A stretch of DNA of 64,000 nt from Bradyrhizobium sp. DOA9 (GTDB lineage Bacteria > Pseudomonadota > Alphaproteobacteria > Rhizobiales > Xanthobacteraceae). The stretch spans positions 503,690 to 567,689 of the forward strand of contig NZ_DF820425.1 in assembly GCF_000617845.2 (NCBI RefSeq), in the 5' to 3' direction. Shown here piece after piece: positions 28,509-37,084 of the stretch (the first letter of the stretch is position 1; each line of letters begins with the position of its first letter). The notes beneath the pieces are model-generated. The model made no database searches and was not told the origin of the DNA. It saw only the letters and a list, made by a program, of their open reading frames with translations. A program made the position numbers and the translations under genes.

Positions 28509-28943
28509 ATGGACGAGATGACCAACAAGACCGCCGCGCGGTTGAAATCGGAGGGCTGGAGCATCCTGGAGACCACCGGTTTCCTGCACCTGATCGGCCC
28601 CCTGTGGGAGCGCAAGGTCGACGGCCATTACGAGTTCGCGCTCGCGACCGAGGACAAGCATCACAACCGCCGCGGCATGGTCCAGGGCGGCGTGATGATG
28701 ACGTTCGCCGATCGCACCTGCGGCATGACGGCCCGCTACGTCTCCGGCAAGGAGTACCTGGCGACGGTGCAGCTCGACACGCATTTCGTGGAAGCGGGCA
28801 AGATTGGCGACATCCTGATCTCCCGCCCGCGCGTGGTGCGCTCGACCCGCAGCTTGATCTTCATGAGCACCGAGCTGACGGTGGACGACCGCTGCATCGT
28901 GATGGCGAATGGCGTGTTCAAGATTTTGAAGGGGCCGGGGTAG
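28509..28943 (+). CDS. PaaI-type hotdog thioesterase
   Basis: A 144-residue single hotdog domain. The central helix segment NRRGMVQGGVMMTFADRTCG corresponds to the HGG-type active-site loop of acyl-CoA thioesterases, here QGG, followed by VQLDTHFVEAGKIGD. These enzymes release fatty or aromatic acids from CoA. The first ATG (28509) and a second in-frame ATG (28518) are both possible. A family C palindrome follows the stop. Confidence 0.82.
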   Translation: MDEMTNKTAARLKSEGWSILETTGFLHLIGPLWERKVDGHYEFALATEDKHHNRRGMVQGGVMMTFADRTCGMTARYVSGKEYLATVQLDTHFVEAGKIGDILISRPRVVRSTRSLIFMSTELTVDDRCIVMANGVFKILKGPG

Positions 28944-28984
28944 CGGGCGGCGCGAGGCCCGCGCTGCTGCGCCACCCCCACGCT

Positions 28985-29086
28985 GTCATTCTCCGCGAAG
29001 GCGGGGAATCCAGTACGCCGCGGCCTCTCCGCTCAATCACTAGCGTCTCCGAGTACTGGATCGCCCGCCTTCGCGGGCGAAGACAT
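28985..29086. repeat. intergenic palindromic repeat, family C, copy 2
   Basis: CTCCGCGAAGGCGGGGAATCC leads to AGTACGCCG, and TACTGGATCGCCCGCCTTCGCGGGCGAAGAC closes the element. It shares layout with the copy at 26429. Confidence 0.7.
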
Positions 29087-29113
29087 CGAGTATGGGCATG
29101 AGCGCTCCCACAT

Positions 29114-29194
29114 CGTCATTGCGAGCGCAGCGAAGCAATCCAGCATCTCTCCGCGGATGCATTTCTGGATTGCTTCGCTGCGCTCGCAATGACG
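29114..29194. repeat. intergenic palindromic repeat, family A, copy 2
   Basis: This is the most compact copy: CGTCATTGCGAGCGCAGCGA pairs with the complement TCGCTGCGCTCGCAATGACG, with AGCAATCCAG and CTGGATTGCT inside. The two arms match perfectly over about 30 bases, giving a long hairpin 50 bases before the aldo/keto reductase start. Confidence 0.88.
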
Positions 29195-29243
29195 GAGCCG
29201 GATGGCTATGCTGCGCCCCAACGAAAGTATCGAGGACCCGCCA

Positions 29244-30254
29244 ATGCAATACCGCCAGCTCGGCCGCAGCGGCCTCAAGGTCTCGCCGATTTGCCTGGGC
29301 ACAATGATGTTCGGCGGGCCAACGGATGAATCCACATCAAAGCGGATCATCGACAAGGCCCACGACGCCGGCATCAACTTCATCGACACGGCCGACGCCT
29401 ATTCGAAGGGCGCATCCGAGGAGGTCGTCGGCCGCGCCATCGCCGATAACCGCCACGCCTGGGTGCTCGCCACGAAGCTCGCCAACCCCATGGGCGACGA
29501 TCCCAATCGCGTCGGCCTGTCGCGGCGCTGGGTGTTGCAGGCGGCGGACGAGAGCTTGATGCGGCTCGGCACCGATCACATCGACATCTACTATCTGCAC
29601 AAGGAAGACCATGCCACGCCGCTGGAAGAGACGGTGCGCGCGATGGGCGATTTGATCCGCGCCGGCAAGGTGCGCTATTTCGGCGTCTCCAACTACCGCG
29701 CCTGGCGCGTCACCGAGATCTGCAACATCTGCGACCGGCTCGGCATCGACCGGCCCGCGGTGACCCAGCCCTATTACAACGCCATGAACCGCATGCCGGA
29801 GGTCGAGCATTTTCCGGCCTGCACCTATTACGGCCTCGGCATCGTGCCCTACAGCCCGCTGGCGCGCGGCGTGCTCACCGGCAAGTACAAACCCGATGCA
29901 GCTCCCGACAAGGAGACGCGCGCCGGCCGCAACGACACCCGCATGATGCAGACGGAATGGCGGCCGGAATCGCTCCAGCTCGCGCAGGAGATCAAGGCGC
30001 ACGCCGAGAGATGCGGCATCACCGCCGGGCAGTTCGCCGTCGGCTGGGTGCTCAACTCCGCCTTCGTCTCGTCGGTGATCGCCGGTCCCCGCACCGAGGA
30101 GCAATGGGACGGCTACATCAGCGCGCTCGACTATCGTTTCACCGCCGACGACGAGGCGCTGATCGACCGCCTGGTGGCGCCGGGCCATCCCTCAACGCCG
30201 GGCTATAACGACCCGGCCTATCCGATCGAAGGCCGCCGCGCACGGACGGCGTGA
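29244..30254 (+). CDS. aldo/keto reductase
   Basis: A 336-residue TIM-barrel oxidoreductase starting at the ATG at 29244 (MQYRQLGRSGLKVSPICLG). The catalytic tetrad region is present: DTADAYSKGASE (Asp, Tyr), ATKLANP (Lys) and YYLHKED (His), and the NADP site includes AGPRTEEQWDG. It belongs to the YghZ/Kv-beta-like group acting on aldehydes or sugars with NADPH. The TPR gene starts 15 bases after its stop, so they may be co-transcribed. Confidence 0.9.
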   Translation: MQYRQLGRSGLKVSPICLGTMMFGGPTDESTSKRIIDKAHDAGINFIDTADAYSKGASEEVVGRAIADNRHAWVLATKLANPMGDDPNRVGLSRRWVLQAADESLMRLGTDHIDIYYLHKEDHATPLEETVRAMGDLIRAGKVRYFGVSNYRAWRVTEICNICDRLGIDRPAVTQPYYNAMNRMPEVEHFPACTYYGLGIVPYSPLARGVLTGKYKPDAAPDKETRAGRNDTRMMQTEWRPESLQLAQEIKAHAERCGITAGQFAVGWVLNSAFVSSVIAGPRTEEQWDGYISALDYRFTADDEALIDRLVAPGHPSTPGYNDPAYPIEGRRARTA

Positions 30255-30269
30255 GGACGGGGGACCGCG

Positions 30270-31583
30270 ATGGCCTTCGAAGACCGCTACGGCCTGCCGA
30301 TCTCCACCTCATCGCACGAGGCGGCAAGCGCCTATCGCGACGGCGTCGACCTCATGCTGGCGGGCTGGACCGGCACGGCGGAGATGCTGGAGCGCGCGAT
30401 CACCGTTGACCCGGATTTCGCGCTTGCCCACATCGCCCGCGGCCGCGTGCATGCCTTCTACCAGCAGGGCGATCTCGCGCGGCAGAAGGCGGCACGCGCG
30501 CGCGAGCTCGTCGAAAGGCGCGGCAGCGAGCGCGAGCGCTCGCACGTCGAGACGCTGGCGCTCGCGATCGAGGGCCGGTTGCCGGAGGCGATCGGATCGA
30601 TGCTGAAGCACATCGAGGCATGGCCCCGCGACGCCGTGGTGCTGTCACTGCCGCTCGGCGCGTTCGGCCTGTTCGCCTTCTCCGGCATGGCCGATCACGA
30701 CCGCGCCCGGCATGAGCTATGCGAGCGCGTCGCGCCACATTACGGCGAGGACTGGTGGTTTCTCACCATGTCCGGCTGGGCGATGACGGAGAATGCCGAC
30801 GTCGCGCGCGGCCGCGCCGTCACCGAGCGCGGCTTCGATCTGCGCCGGGAAAATGCCCATGCCGCGCACGCTGTGCTGCATGCGATGTTCGAGGATGGAT
30901 CGATCGAGGACGCCGATCGTCTCGTCGATGACTGGCTCCCGGCTTATGACCGCGCCGGCATCCTCCACGGCCATATAAGCTGGCACCAGGCGCTCGGCGC
31001 GCTCGAGCATGGCGATGCGGCGCGGGCGCTCGCGATCTATGCCGACGTGCTTCAGCCATCAGCCACGCAGGCGCCGCCGCTCAACGCCATCACCGACAGC
31101 GCCTCGCTGCTGTGGCGCCTGTCGATGTACGGCCATGCGGTGCCGAAGGCGCTGTGGCAGGACGCCGACGCCGCCGCGCAAAAACTGTTTCCGAAATCGA
31201 GCCTGTCCTTTGCGGACGTCCACATGGCGCTGTTCGCGGCCGCGACGCAGGATCGCGAGGCGCTTGCCGCCCGCCTCGCCGCAATCGAGCAGCGGCTCGC
31301 CGACGGCAAGCTGCCGGCCGGCCCGGTGGTGCCGGCGATCTTCCGGGCGCTCGCGGCTTTCGCCGACGAGGATTACCGGACTTGCGCGCAGATGCTCGCG
31401 CCAATGCTCGGTGAGGTCGTGCGCATCGGCGGCAGCCACGCCCAGCGAGAGCTGATCGAGGACACCTATATCGTCGCGCTGATGCGGAGCGGCGAGCTGC
31501 CCCGCGCCCGCGCCGTGCTGGACGCCCGCCTCCACCGCCGCCCCTCCTTGCGCGACCGGCGCTGGCAGGCCGCGATGGGCTAG
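30270..31583 (+). CDS. TTC38-like tetratricopeptide repeat protein
   Basis: A 437-residue soluble protein with degenerate TPR units along its length (MLERAITVDPDFALAHIARG, LKHIEAWPRDAVVLSLPLG, GHISWHQALGALEHGDAARA). The N-terminus MAFEDRYGLPISTSSHEAASAYRDG and the HGHISWHQAL motif are typical of the TTC38/StaR-like family (cd05804), of unknown role, found in bacteria and eukaryotes. There is no signal peptide. It follows the aldo/keto reductase by 15 bases. A GC-rich inverted pair (CCGCCC near 31613 and GGGCGG near 31637) after the stop may end the transcript. Confidence 0.82.
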   Translation: MAFEDRYGLPISTSSHEAASAYRDGVDLMLAGWTGTAEMLERAITVDPDFALAHIARGRVHAFYQQGDLARQKAARARELVERRGSERERSHVETLALAIEGRLPEAIGSMLKHIEAWPRDAVVLSLPLGAFGLFAFSGMADHDRARHELCERVAPHYGEDWWFLTMSGWAMTENADVARGRAVTERGFDLRRENAHAAHAVLHAMFEDGSIEDADRLVDDWLPAYDRAGILHGHISWHQALGALEHGDAARALAIYADVLQPSATQAPPLNAITDSASLLWRLSMYGHAVPKALWQDADAAAQKLFPKSSLSFADVHMALFAAATQDREALAARLAAIEQRLADGKLPAGPVVPAIFRALAAFADEDYRTCAQMLAPMLGEVVRIGGSHAQRELIEDTYIVALMRSGELPRARAVLDARLHRRPSLRDRRWQAAMG

Positions 31584-31773
31584 CTCCGCCACGAAAAAAA
31601 CACCGCCCTGATGGCATGTGCCCGCCGGGACGGATCGGGCGGTTTGAAGAATCGCCGTCGGGGTGGACGCGGTGGTATTCCAGTCGGGACTTGCAGCACA
31701 AACGCGATCGCAACCAATTTGCGGTTCGATGGTTATGGTGCGGAACTGTTCCGCCGCCACGGCCCCCTGGCAC

Positions 31774-32364
31774 ATGAGCCCATTGATGCGCCTTCGCCGA
31801 CTGGTCCTCGCCGCGTTGCTCGTGGTCGCGGCAAGCCCTTGTTTTGCCGAGACTTCCAAGCCCATTCCGGTCACCAATCCGCCGGCGCAGCCGAACGCTT
31901 TCATCGATCTCCTGGCGCTGATGTCGGGCCACTGCAAGACGTTCAGGGTCGCAGGCCGCACCTTGCCGTGCAAGACCGTGGCCTATGCCCACGGCGACAC
32001 CGGCCGGGTCAATTTCGCGGTCGCGGTCGACGATCCCTCCGATGACAGTCATGTGGTGTCGTTCTCCGGCGAGAACGGCAAGCGCGCCGACGACAATTCC
32101 TACGAGCTGCCGATCGACCGCATGCTCCTCAACTCCAAGAACCGCCCCAAGGTCGATGGCCTGCCGGTGCCGGCCGAGCAGACCTCGACCGGGGTCTGCC
32201 GCCAGACCGGCAACTTCGCCGCCAGGAAGGTGAACGACGTGACCTGCTCGGCGACCGACAGCGAGGGCCGCAAATACGAGCTGCTGTTCGTCTCCGACGG
32301 CACCCCGGTCAGCGTGCGCCGCATCCGCCAGTCGGCGCCGTCGATCCAGGATCCGTTCAAGTAA
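31774..32364 (+). CDS. exported hypothetical protein
   Basis: About 196 residues from the ATG at 31774; an ATG at 31786 is equally possible, and neither has a strong ribosome binding site. The signal peptide (MRLRRLVLAALLVVAASPC, cleavage near CFA-ETS) could also be read as lipoprotein-like, but no lipobox Gly follows. The mature domain is hydrophilic with conserved-looking Cys pairs (GHCKTF, LPCKTV, TGVCRQT, VTCSAT). No family is recognised. It is convergent with the oleate hydratase gene, only 8 bases apart. Confidence 0.68.
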   Translation: MSPLMRLRRLVLAALLVVAASPCFAETSKPIPVTNPPAQPNAFIDLLALMSGHCKTFRVAGRTLPCKTVAYAHGDTGRVNFAVAVDDPSDDSHVVSFSGENGKRADDNSYELPIDRMLLNSKNRPKVDGLPVPAEQTSTGVCRQTGNFAARKVNDVTCSATDSEGRKYELLFVSDGTPVSVRRIRQSAPSIQDPFK

Positions 32365-32372
32365 GTCCGCCG

Positions 32373-33932
32373 TTACGCGAATGCCTTCTCCAGCGTCGCG
32401 AAGATCACGGCGAGCGACTTGTCGTGCCGCGTCACTGGCGGCACCGGGCGATCGATCTTCAAGAGCTGATAGACCGCCATCTGAGCCGCACGCACCGAAT
32501 ATTCGACGGTGAACACGACGTCGTCGGGGATTTCGACGAACTGGCTGACGAAGGCGAGGTTGACGGAATTCTTGGGCACCGGCAGCGGCCGGTCGGCCAG
32601 GTTGCGCGGCATGAACATGCTGGTGATGTAGGGCATGCGGCAGGGAATGCAGATCGCCTCCTCGAACAATACGGGATCGAAGTTGAGGTGGCCGCAGAGC
32701 TCCTTCAGGATCTCGGCGCCGCCACAATCGGACATCGGCTTTGCCACGAAATTGCCGACGCGATCGGGATGCAGCGCATAGCCCCAGAACACCTGGACGT
32801 TGTTCGGCTGCCCCGCGAAATGCGGCTGGTGATAGAGCACGACCGACATCAGCCAGTTGGAGTCCTTGAACGTGACCAGCCCGCCTGTCCCCGCTCTGTT
32901 GCCGGAGAATGCTTCCATCCGGTCGAAGAAGCGTGGATCGCGGCAGGTGACGGTGAAGGACAGCCAATAGGATTCCGGGATCGAATCGTTGAACGCCGAC
33001 GGATTGCCGAATTCGGGACGGCCTTGCGCGATCGTCTCCCACAGCGCCCAGCCCTGACTGTCGGCCTTGGTCAGGGGCGGCGGCGGCTCGGTCATCGAGC
33101 CCAGGCTCGAGGCATCGGTCATCGAGCCGTTCTGGAAGAAGACGATGTCGTCGTCTTCGAGCCGGACGTTGGCGGTGCGGCTGTCGCGGTCGAGCGTGAG
33201 CTGGCGCACGCGCAAGCGCCCGCCGTCGGCCTCGAACGCCATGTCGACGACGCGCGTGCCGCGCATGAACTGCACGCCCTGGCGCTTGAGCCAGTCCGCG
33301 AGCGGCCGCACGATCGCGTCATATTGATTGTAGACGGTGCGCTTGACGCCAGCGAGCGTCTCGATGCGCGGAAACTCGTTCATGAAGCGATGCAGATAGC
33401 GCTTCAGCTCGACTGCGCTGTGCCAGGGCTGGAAGGCGAAGGTGGTCTGCCACATGTACCAGAAATTCGATTCGAAGAATCCGGGCGACAGCCAGTCGGT
33501 GATGCGGCTGTTGCCGAGCGTCTCCTCCGAAGCCTCGGTGAGCCGCAGCAGCTCGAGCCGGTCGCGGGCGGAGAAGCCCATATGCGAGACATCGACCTTG
33601 AAGCGGTTGCGGTCGACCAGACGCGCCCTCGAATGCGCCGGATTCTCCACGTTGAACGCCACCGTCTCGTCGCGCACGCTGAGGCCGGGATGCTCGAGCG
33701 AGGGAATGCTGGAGAGCAGGTCCCAGGTGCATTCGTAATGGTCGGTGGTGAGCATCCGCCCGCCGCGGAGCGAATAGGCGCCATTCGGAAGCTGTGCGCC
33801 GTCGAGGCTGCCGCCGAGCAGCGGCTGCGCCTCGTAGATCACGATGTCGCGCCCGGGCAGCTGCGCATCGCGAACGAGGAACGCCGCGCCCGCGAGCGAT
33901 CCGATGCCGCCGCCGATGAAATACGCCTTCAT
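32373..33932 (-). CDS. oleate hydratase (MCRA family flavoprotein)
   Basis: A 519-residue FAD enzyme starting at the ATG at 33932 (MKAYFIGGGIGSLAGAAFL, the dinucleotide-binding motif). Family landmarks are YEAQPLLGGSLDG, TTDHYECTWDLLSSIPS, WYMWQTTFAFQPWHSAVE and FVSQFVEIPDDVVFTVEYSVRAAQ. It adds water to the cis-9 double bond of oleic or linoleic acid to form 10-hydroxy fatty acids, often for detoxification of free fatty acids at the membrane. It is monocistronic. The assignment is firm; host role is not visible. Confidence 0.92.
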   Translation of the reverse strand: MKAYFIGGGIGSLAGAAFLVRDAQLPGRDIVIYEAQPLLGGSLDGAQLPNGAYSLRGGRMLTTDHYECTWDLLSSIPSLEHPGLSVRDETVAFNVENPAHSRARLVDRNRFKVDVSHMGFSARDRLELLRLTEASEETLGNSRITDWLSPGFFESNFWYMWQTTFAFQPWHSAVELKRYLHRFMNEFPRIETLAGVKRTVYNQYDAIVRPLADWLKRQGVQFMRGTRVVDMAFEADGGRLRVRQLTLDRDSRTANVRLEDDDIVFFQNGSMTDASSLGSMTEPPPPLTKADSQGWALWETIAQGRPEFGNPSAFNDSIPESYWLSFTVTCRDPRFFDRMEAFSGNRAGTGGLVTFKDSNWLMSVVLYHQPHFAGQPNNVQVFWGYALHPDRVGNFVAKPMSDCGGAEILKELCGHLNFDPVLFEEAICIPCRMPYITSMFMPRNLADRPLPVPKNSVNLAFVSQFVEIPDDVVFTVEYSVRAAQMAVYQLLKIDRPVPPVTRHDKSLAVIFATLEKAFA

Positions 33933-34267
33933 GACCTGCCTCGATTCTTCATTCCAATGTCGCGGCGACATTGCATCGGGCGGCAGCGGCTAAGGTTGCG
34001 CTGGATCAAGCGCGGCCTGCATGCAGATCACGTTGGGTTGAGCGATACGCGCTGCAGCGCTTCTTGCGCTGCTGCGCTGCGTCCGAAGCACGCGTCGAAA
34101 GGCCACGCCCGTTCATGCGACGATAGAGCGCGCGGCCTTCGCTCGTTCACGAACGTTAACGTGTGTTCATCAGGGAACTGAAAATCTGCGTCGTTTCGAC
34201 GCCCGCACTGGCAGGAACGCGCGGGGTGCTCATGTGTTGTCACGCGACCTTCAACTGGAGTGATGAC
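33933..34267. other. divergent intergenic region without a gene
   Basis: This 335-base stretch separates the oleate hydratase start from the His/Tyr-rich peptide start. Apart from an Ala/Cys-coding-like run of GCTGCG repeats around 34050-34080 and the promoter-like site at 34214, I see nothing. No conserved frame or RNA is recognised. Confidence 0.5.
34214..34238 (+). promoter_or_regulatory. possible EcfG-type general stress promoter
   Basis: GGAAC (34214-34218) is followed after 16 bases by TGTT (34235-34238), one mismatch from the EcfG consensus GGAAC-N16/17-cGTT. Initiation near 34246 would leave a short leader that contains the ribosome binding site CTGGAG of the gene at 34268. Confidence 0.4.
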
Positions 34268-34570
34268 ATGAAGTATCTCATTGCCGCGATCGCCCTCGGT
34301 GCTGCGGCGTTGGCCGGCGGATCGGCGAGCGCGGCCGGCAGCGCAAGTGCCAAGCAGACCGCGCAGGAAAGCCAGACCACCGACATCAGCGCGCACCGCA
34401 GGCATTACCGCCACCATCATCATTGGCGGCATCATCACGGCTATTACCGGCCCTATTACAGAAGCTACGGCTACTATCCGCGCCACCACGGCTATTACGG
34501 CGGCGGACCGTACGGCTATTACGGCGGAGGCCCCGGCGTGACGTTCAGCTTCGGCGGCGGCCGCTGGTAA
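34268..34570 (+). CDS. exported His/Tyr/Gly-rich peptide
   Basis: A 100-residue precursor with ATG at 34268 behind CTGGAG. The signal peptide (MKYLIAAIALGAAALAGGSA) is followed by a short Ser/Gln-rich part, then a run of His, Arg and Tyr (HHHHWRHHHGYYRPYYR) and a Gly/Tyr-rich tail (GYYGGGPYGYYGGG). The His clusters could bind metal ions. It ends at a textbook terminator. It resembles the protein at 420-782 in composition and in the kind of promoter motif upstream. Confidence 0.75.
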   Translation: MKYLIAAIALGAAALAGGSASAAGSASAKQTAQESQTTDISAHRRHYRHHHHWRHHHGYYRPYYRSYGYYPRHHGYYGGGPYGYYGGGPGVTFSFGGGRW

Positions 34571-34580
34571 GACACGACGA

Positions 34581-34611
34581 GAGGCCCGCATCGGATGCGG
34601 GCCTCTTTTGT
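34581..34611 (+). terminator. rho-independent terminator
   Basis: A perfect 12-bp stem GAGGCCCGCATC with a single-base gap and its complement is followed by TTTTGTTATT. It ends the His/Tyr-rich peptide transcript and abuts the convergent amine oxidase gene. Confidence 0.9.
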
Positions 34612-35882
34612 TATTGTCCCCGCAGGATCATGCCGGCTGCCTCCAGGCCACTCGCCAGTGCCGCCTCGACCGTGCCCATGTCGCGGCCGCGATAGAGCGC
34701 TTCTCCGGAAAACAGCACCAAGCCGTCGCCACGCGCGAGGATCGCCTGCGCCTCCCGCGTCCGCGGCGTCGCCCACGAATAGGCGCCGCGCGCGAAGCGA
34801 TCATGCGCCCAATTGGTCGCGGCAGACGCCACCAGCTCGCGCGCGACGTGATGGCGCGGCAGGCCGAAGATCGCGGCGAGCGAGCCGAGCCCGGCATCGA
34901 TCAAGGCTTGCGAATCGAGGCTTGCCAGCTCCGCCGTGCGCGGACCGCCGAACCAGCCCGTCAGCACGGGATGCTGCTCCGGGTAGCGCGTCCACCAGAC
35001 CGGGATCGCCACGTCCGAGAGCAGGAAGGTCATGTCGGAGAGGTCTTCCTTGCGCTCGCGCCACCATGGCCGCGCGAAGCGCAGCAGGATCTTGATGACG
35101 TTGCCGAATCCGATGTCGTCGGCAGTCGCCAGCTTGGCGCGCGCCTCCGCTGGCAGCGCGATCTCGCGCAGCAACGGCAGCGGCACGGTGAGGATCACGC
35201 GGTCGCAGGCGTGCACGTCGCCCTCGGCGCAGCGGACGATCACCGCGCTGCCTTCCTCCGCGATGGCCGACACGACACAGCCGAAGCGGATGGCGACTCC
35301 GTGCCTGCGGCAGTCGGCCGCCATCACGTCGATCATCGCGCCGTAGCCGCCATCGATGCGCGCCTGCGGAGCATGCCCGCCGTCCATCCATTCCGCACGC
35401 AGCGCCAGCGTGGAGGCGCGTTCGGGATCGGCCGCGTCATAACCTTCGACCATCCGCTCGATCGAATGGCGCATCGGCGCGTAGCCGTCGCCTGGAAAAT
35501 GCCGGCGCAGGAAGTCGGCGACGGTGAGATCGTCCTTCAAGTCGCCCAGCTTGGCCTGAAGCTCCGCCTCATGGGGATCGTCGCGCTCGCGCGTGAGCTT
35601 CGCCCCGTCGAAGTGCCACTGCTCGCCCTCGATCTCACGAAGCGACAGGCCGGCCTCGCGCAGCAATGCGCGCGTGACCGGCGCCTCGCCATGAACGAAC
35701 TCGGCGCCGCCATCGGCCGCATAGCCGAATTCCGAGGCCGGCAGCGGATGAATGCGGCCGCCGCAGCGCTGGCGCGCCTCCAGGATCGTCACCTTGCGGC
35801 CGGCACGCGCCAGCTCGCGCGCCGCCATCAAGCCGGCCGCGCCGGCGCCGACGATGACGATGTGCTCGGATGTGTCGGACAT
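34611..35882 (-). CDS. FAD-dependent amine oxidase-like protein
   Basis: A 423-residue flavoprotein. It has the N-terminal FAD motif IVIVGAGAAGLMAARELARAG followed by the E-x7-GGR segment of the monoamine oxidase family (LEARQRCGGRIHPL), and the C-terminal FAD-contact region LVLFSGEALYRGRDMGTVEAAL. It would oxidise a primary or polyamine, releasing H2O2, in the cytosol; no signal peptide is seen. The substrate is not known. It sits 24 bases after the nitrobindin-like gene on the same strand and is likely co-transcribed with it. Confidence 0.85.
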   Translation of the reverse strand: MSDTSEHIVIVGAGAAGLMAARELARAGRKVTILEARQRCGGRIHPLPASEFGYAADGGAEFVHGEAPVTRALLREAGLSLREIEGEQWHFDGAKLTRERDDPHEAELQAKLGDLKDDLTVADFLRRHFPGDGYAPMRHSIERMVEGYDAADPERASTLALRAEWMDGGHAPQARIDGGYGAMIDVMAADCRRHGVAIRFGCVVSAIAEEGSAVIVRCAEGDVHACDRVILTVPLPLLREIALPAEARAKLATADDIGFGNVIKILLRFARPWWRERKEDLSDMTFLLSDVAIPVWWTRYPEQHPVLTGWFGGPRTAELASLDSQALIDAGLGSLAAIFGLPRHHVARELVASAATNWAHDRFARGAYSWATPRTREAQAILARGDGLVLFSGEALYRGRDMGTVEAALASGLEAAGMILRGQ

Positions 35883-35906
35883 GGCCGCGCCTTACCGGCT
35901 CACGGT

Positions 35907-36569
35907 TCAGGCCGCGGGTCCACCGCCTGCGGCGCGACCGTGCACGATCGCCGCCAGCGGATTGAGCTTGGGCGGCGCTACCAGCTGGAGCGTGTTGGTG
36001 TCGCGGTGATTGAACGGCGCGCCGCGCACGAACAACTCGGTCTGGATCAGATAGGTCCACCTGCCATCGTCGTTGAAGGTGATGTCGCAGCGGTAAGCAT
36101 CGGTGCGGAAGGCCTGCTCCAGAAAATCGGTCGAGCAGATCCCGTAGGCGGTGTCGCCGCGCTTGGCGGTGACCGAGATCGTCTTGTCGTCAGGCCCGGC
36201 CTTGCCCGAGGCCAGCAGCACCTGACCGCGCGGGATCGCCAGGGTCTGCATGATCAGCCCGGTCGCGGGCTCCCACAGCCAGTAGCCGACCTGGTCGTGA
36301 AAGGTGATGTCTTCCTCGGGCGTGTTGATGTGGATGTGGTAGCGCAGCCCGTACAGCAGCTGCGGCCCGTTGGCCTGCGGATCGATCGGATCCATGCGGA
36401 TGTGCTCGATGAAGGTCCGCCGCTCCGGCCCCTCCGCCTTCGGATTGATGTCGATCCCCTTGTCGGCCTGCCAGGTGCCGGCAAGCCGCCGCAGCGGGCC
36501 GAGATTGGCCAAGCTGTCGGGCGAGACGTCCTCGGGTTCGGTGAAGATGTCGGCGGGAATGGGGAGCAT
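35907..36569 (-). CDS. FABP-like/nitrobindin-type beta-barrel protein
   Basis: A 220-residue protein of the bacterial FABP-like (DUF1794, THAP4/nitrobindin-like) group. The N-terminal part contains GPLRRLAGTWQADKGIDIN, the GxW start of the barrel. This is followed by HIRMDPIDPQANGPQLLYGLRYH, DQVGYWLWEPATG and LAIPRGQ, typical family segments. Nitrobindins hold haem in a ten-stranded barrel and handle nitric oxide or peroxynitrite; whether the haem His is kept cannot be decided here. It is 24 bases upstream of the amine oxidase gene. Confidence 0.8.
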   Translation of the reverse strand: MLPIPADIFTEPEDVSPDSLANLGPLRRLAGTWQADKGIDINPKAEGPERRTFIEHIRMDPIDPQANGPQLLYGLRYHIHINTPEEDITFHDQVGYWLWEPATGLIMQTLAIPRGQVLLASGKAGPDDKTISVTAKRGDTAYGICSTDFLEQAFRTDAYRCDITFNDDGRWTYLIQTELFVRGAPFNHRDTNTLQLVAPPKLNPLAAIVHGRAAGGGPAA

Positions 36570-36650
36570 GGCGGCCTCGCGGGGTTGCAGAGACCAGCCA
36601 TAGCACGGGCAGACGGCGGCCTGAATTCAACTGTTACCGCCGCGACCGCT

Positions 36651-36899
36651 TCAAGCCGCTTCCGACACCGATCTCGCGCGCTGCTCGAGCACGCCGATCG
36701 TCGCGACCAGATTGTCGCGCCGCGCGCGAAGGTTGGCCGCGAGCAGCGGGTAGGTCGGCTGAACCGGGTCGAACACCCCGGCGCGCGCCTCCTCCTCGAG
36801 AATGTCGGTATTGATCAGCCGAACGCGCCACCATAAATCGGCGATCAACGCGTCGAGCCGGAGTTCGTCAGCAGCACCAGAACGGGACACTTCCTGCAT
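36651..36899 (-). CDS. small hypothetical protein
   Basis: An 82-residue protein starting at the ATG at 36899 (MQEVSRSGAADELRLDAL). It is mostly helical and soluble, with a DLWWRVRLINTDI segment and a C-terminal coiled-coil-like RARRDNLVATIGVLEQRA. No family is recognised. It is divergent from the ECF sigma gene; about 130 bases separate its start from the sigma factor's putative -35 element. Confidence 0.6.
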   Translation of the reverse strand: MQEVSRSGAADELRLDALIADLWWRVRLINTDILEEEARAGVFDPVQPTYPLLAANLRARRDNLVATIGVLEQRARSVSEAA

Positions 36900-37027
36900 C
36901 ACTTGCCTCAACCTGAAACGGCCTCTCCGCCGAGGCCTGACCTTGGGTCGTGACCGAGCAAGGGGAGTGCCAGGACGGGCGGGCGCGCGGGCGCAGGCTT
37001 CCGAACCGACAATTGAGCAGCTCACAG

Positions 37028-37055
37028 TGATCTGGCGCCGGTTCCCGCCCGTTCT
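37028..37055 (+). promoter_or_regulatory. ECF-type promoter of the sigma-ChrR operon
   Basis: TGATCT (37028-37033), 16 bases, CGTTCT (37050-37055). The same two-part motif with identical spacing precedes the second sigma gene (38409) and the flavoprotein-DUF1365-CFA operon (40761). TGATCC is the known -35 preference of ChrR-controlled RpoE in Rhodobacter. Confidence 0.7.
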
Positions 37056-37084
37056 CAGCCAGAGAGGTCGCTTGTCGAGGCGCT

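Noticed and set aside
36651..37025. Longer 124-residue version of the small protein at 36651
   Set aside because: The extra N-terminus is Arg/Pro-rich and extends towards the sigma promoter region. The ATG at 36899 gives a more protein-like start.
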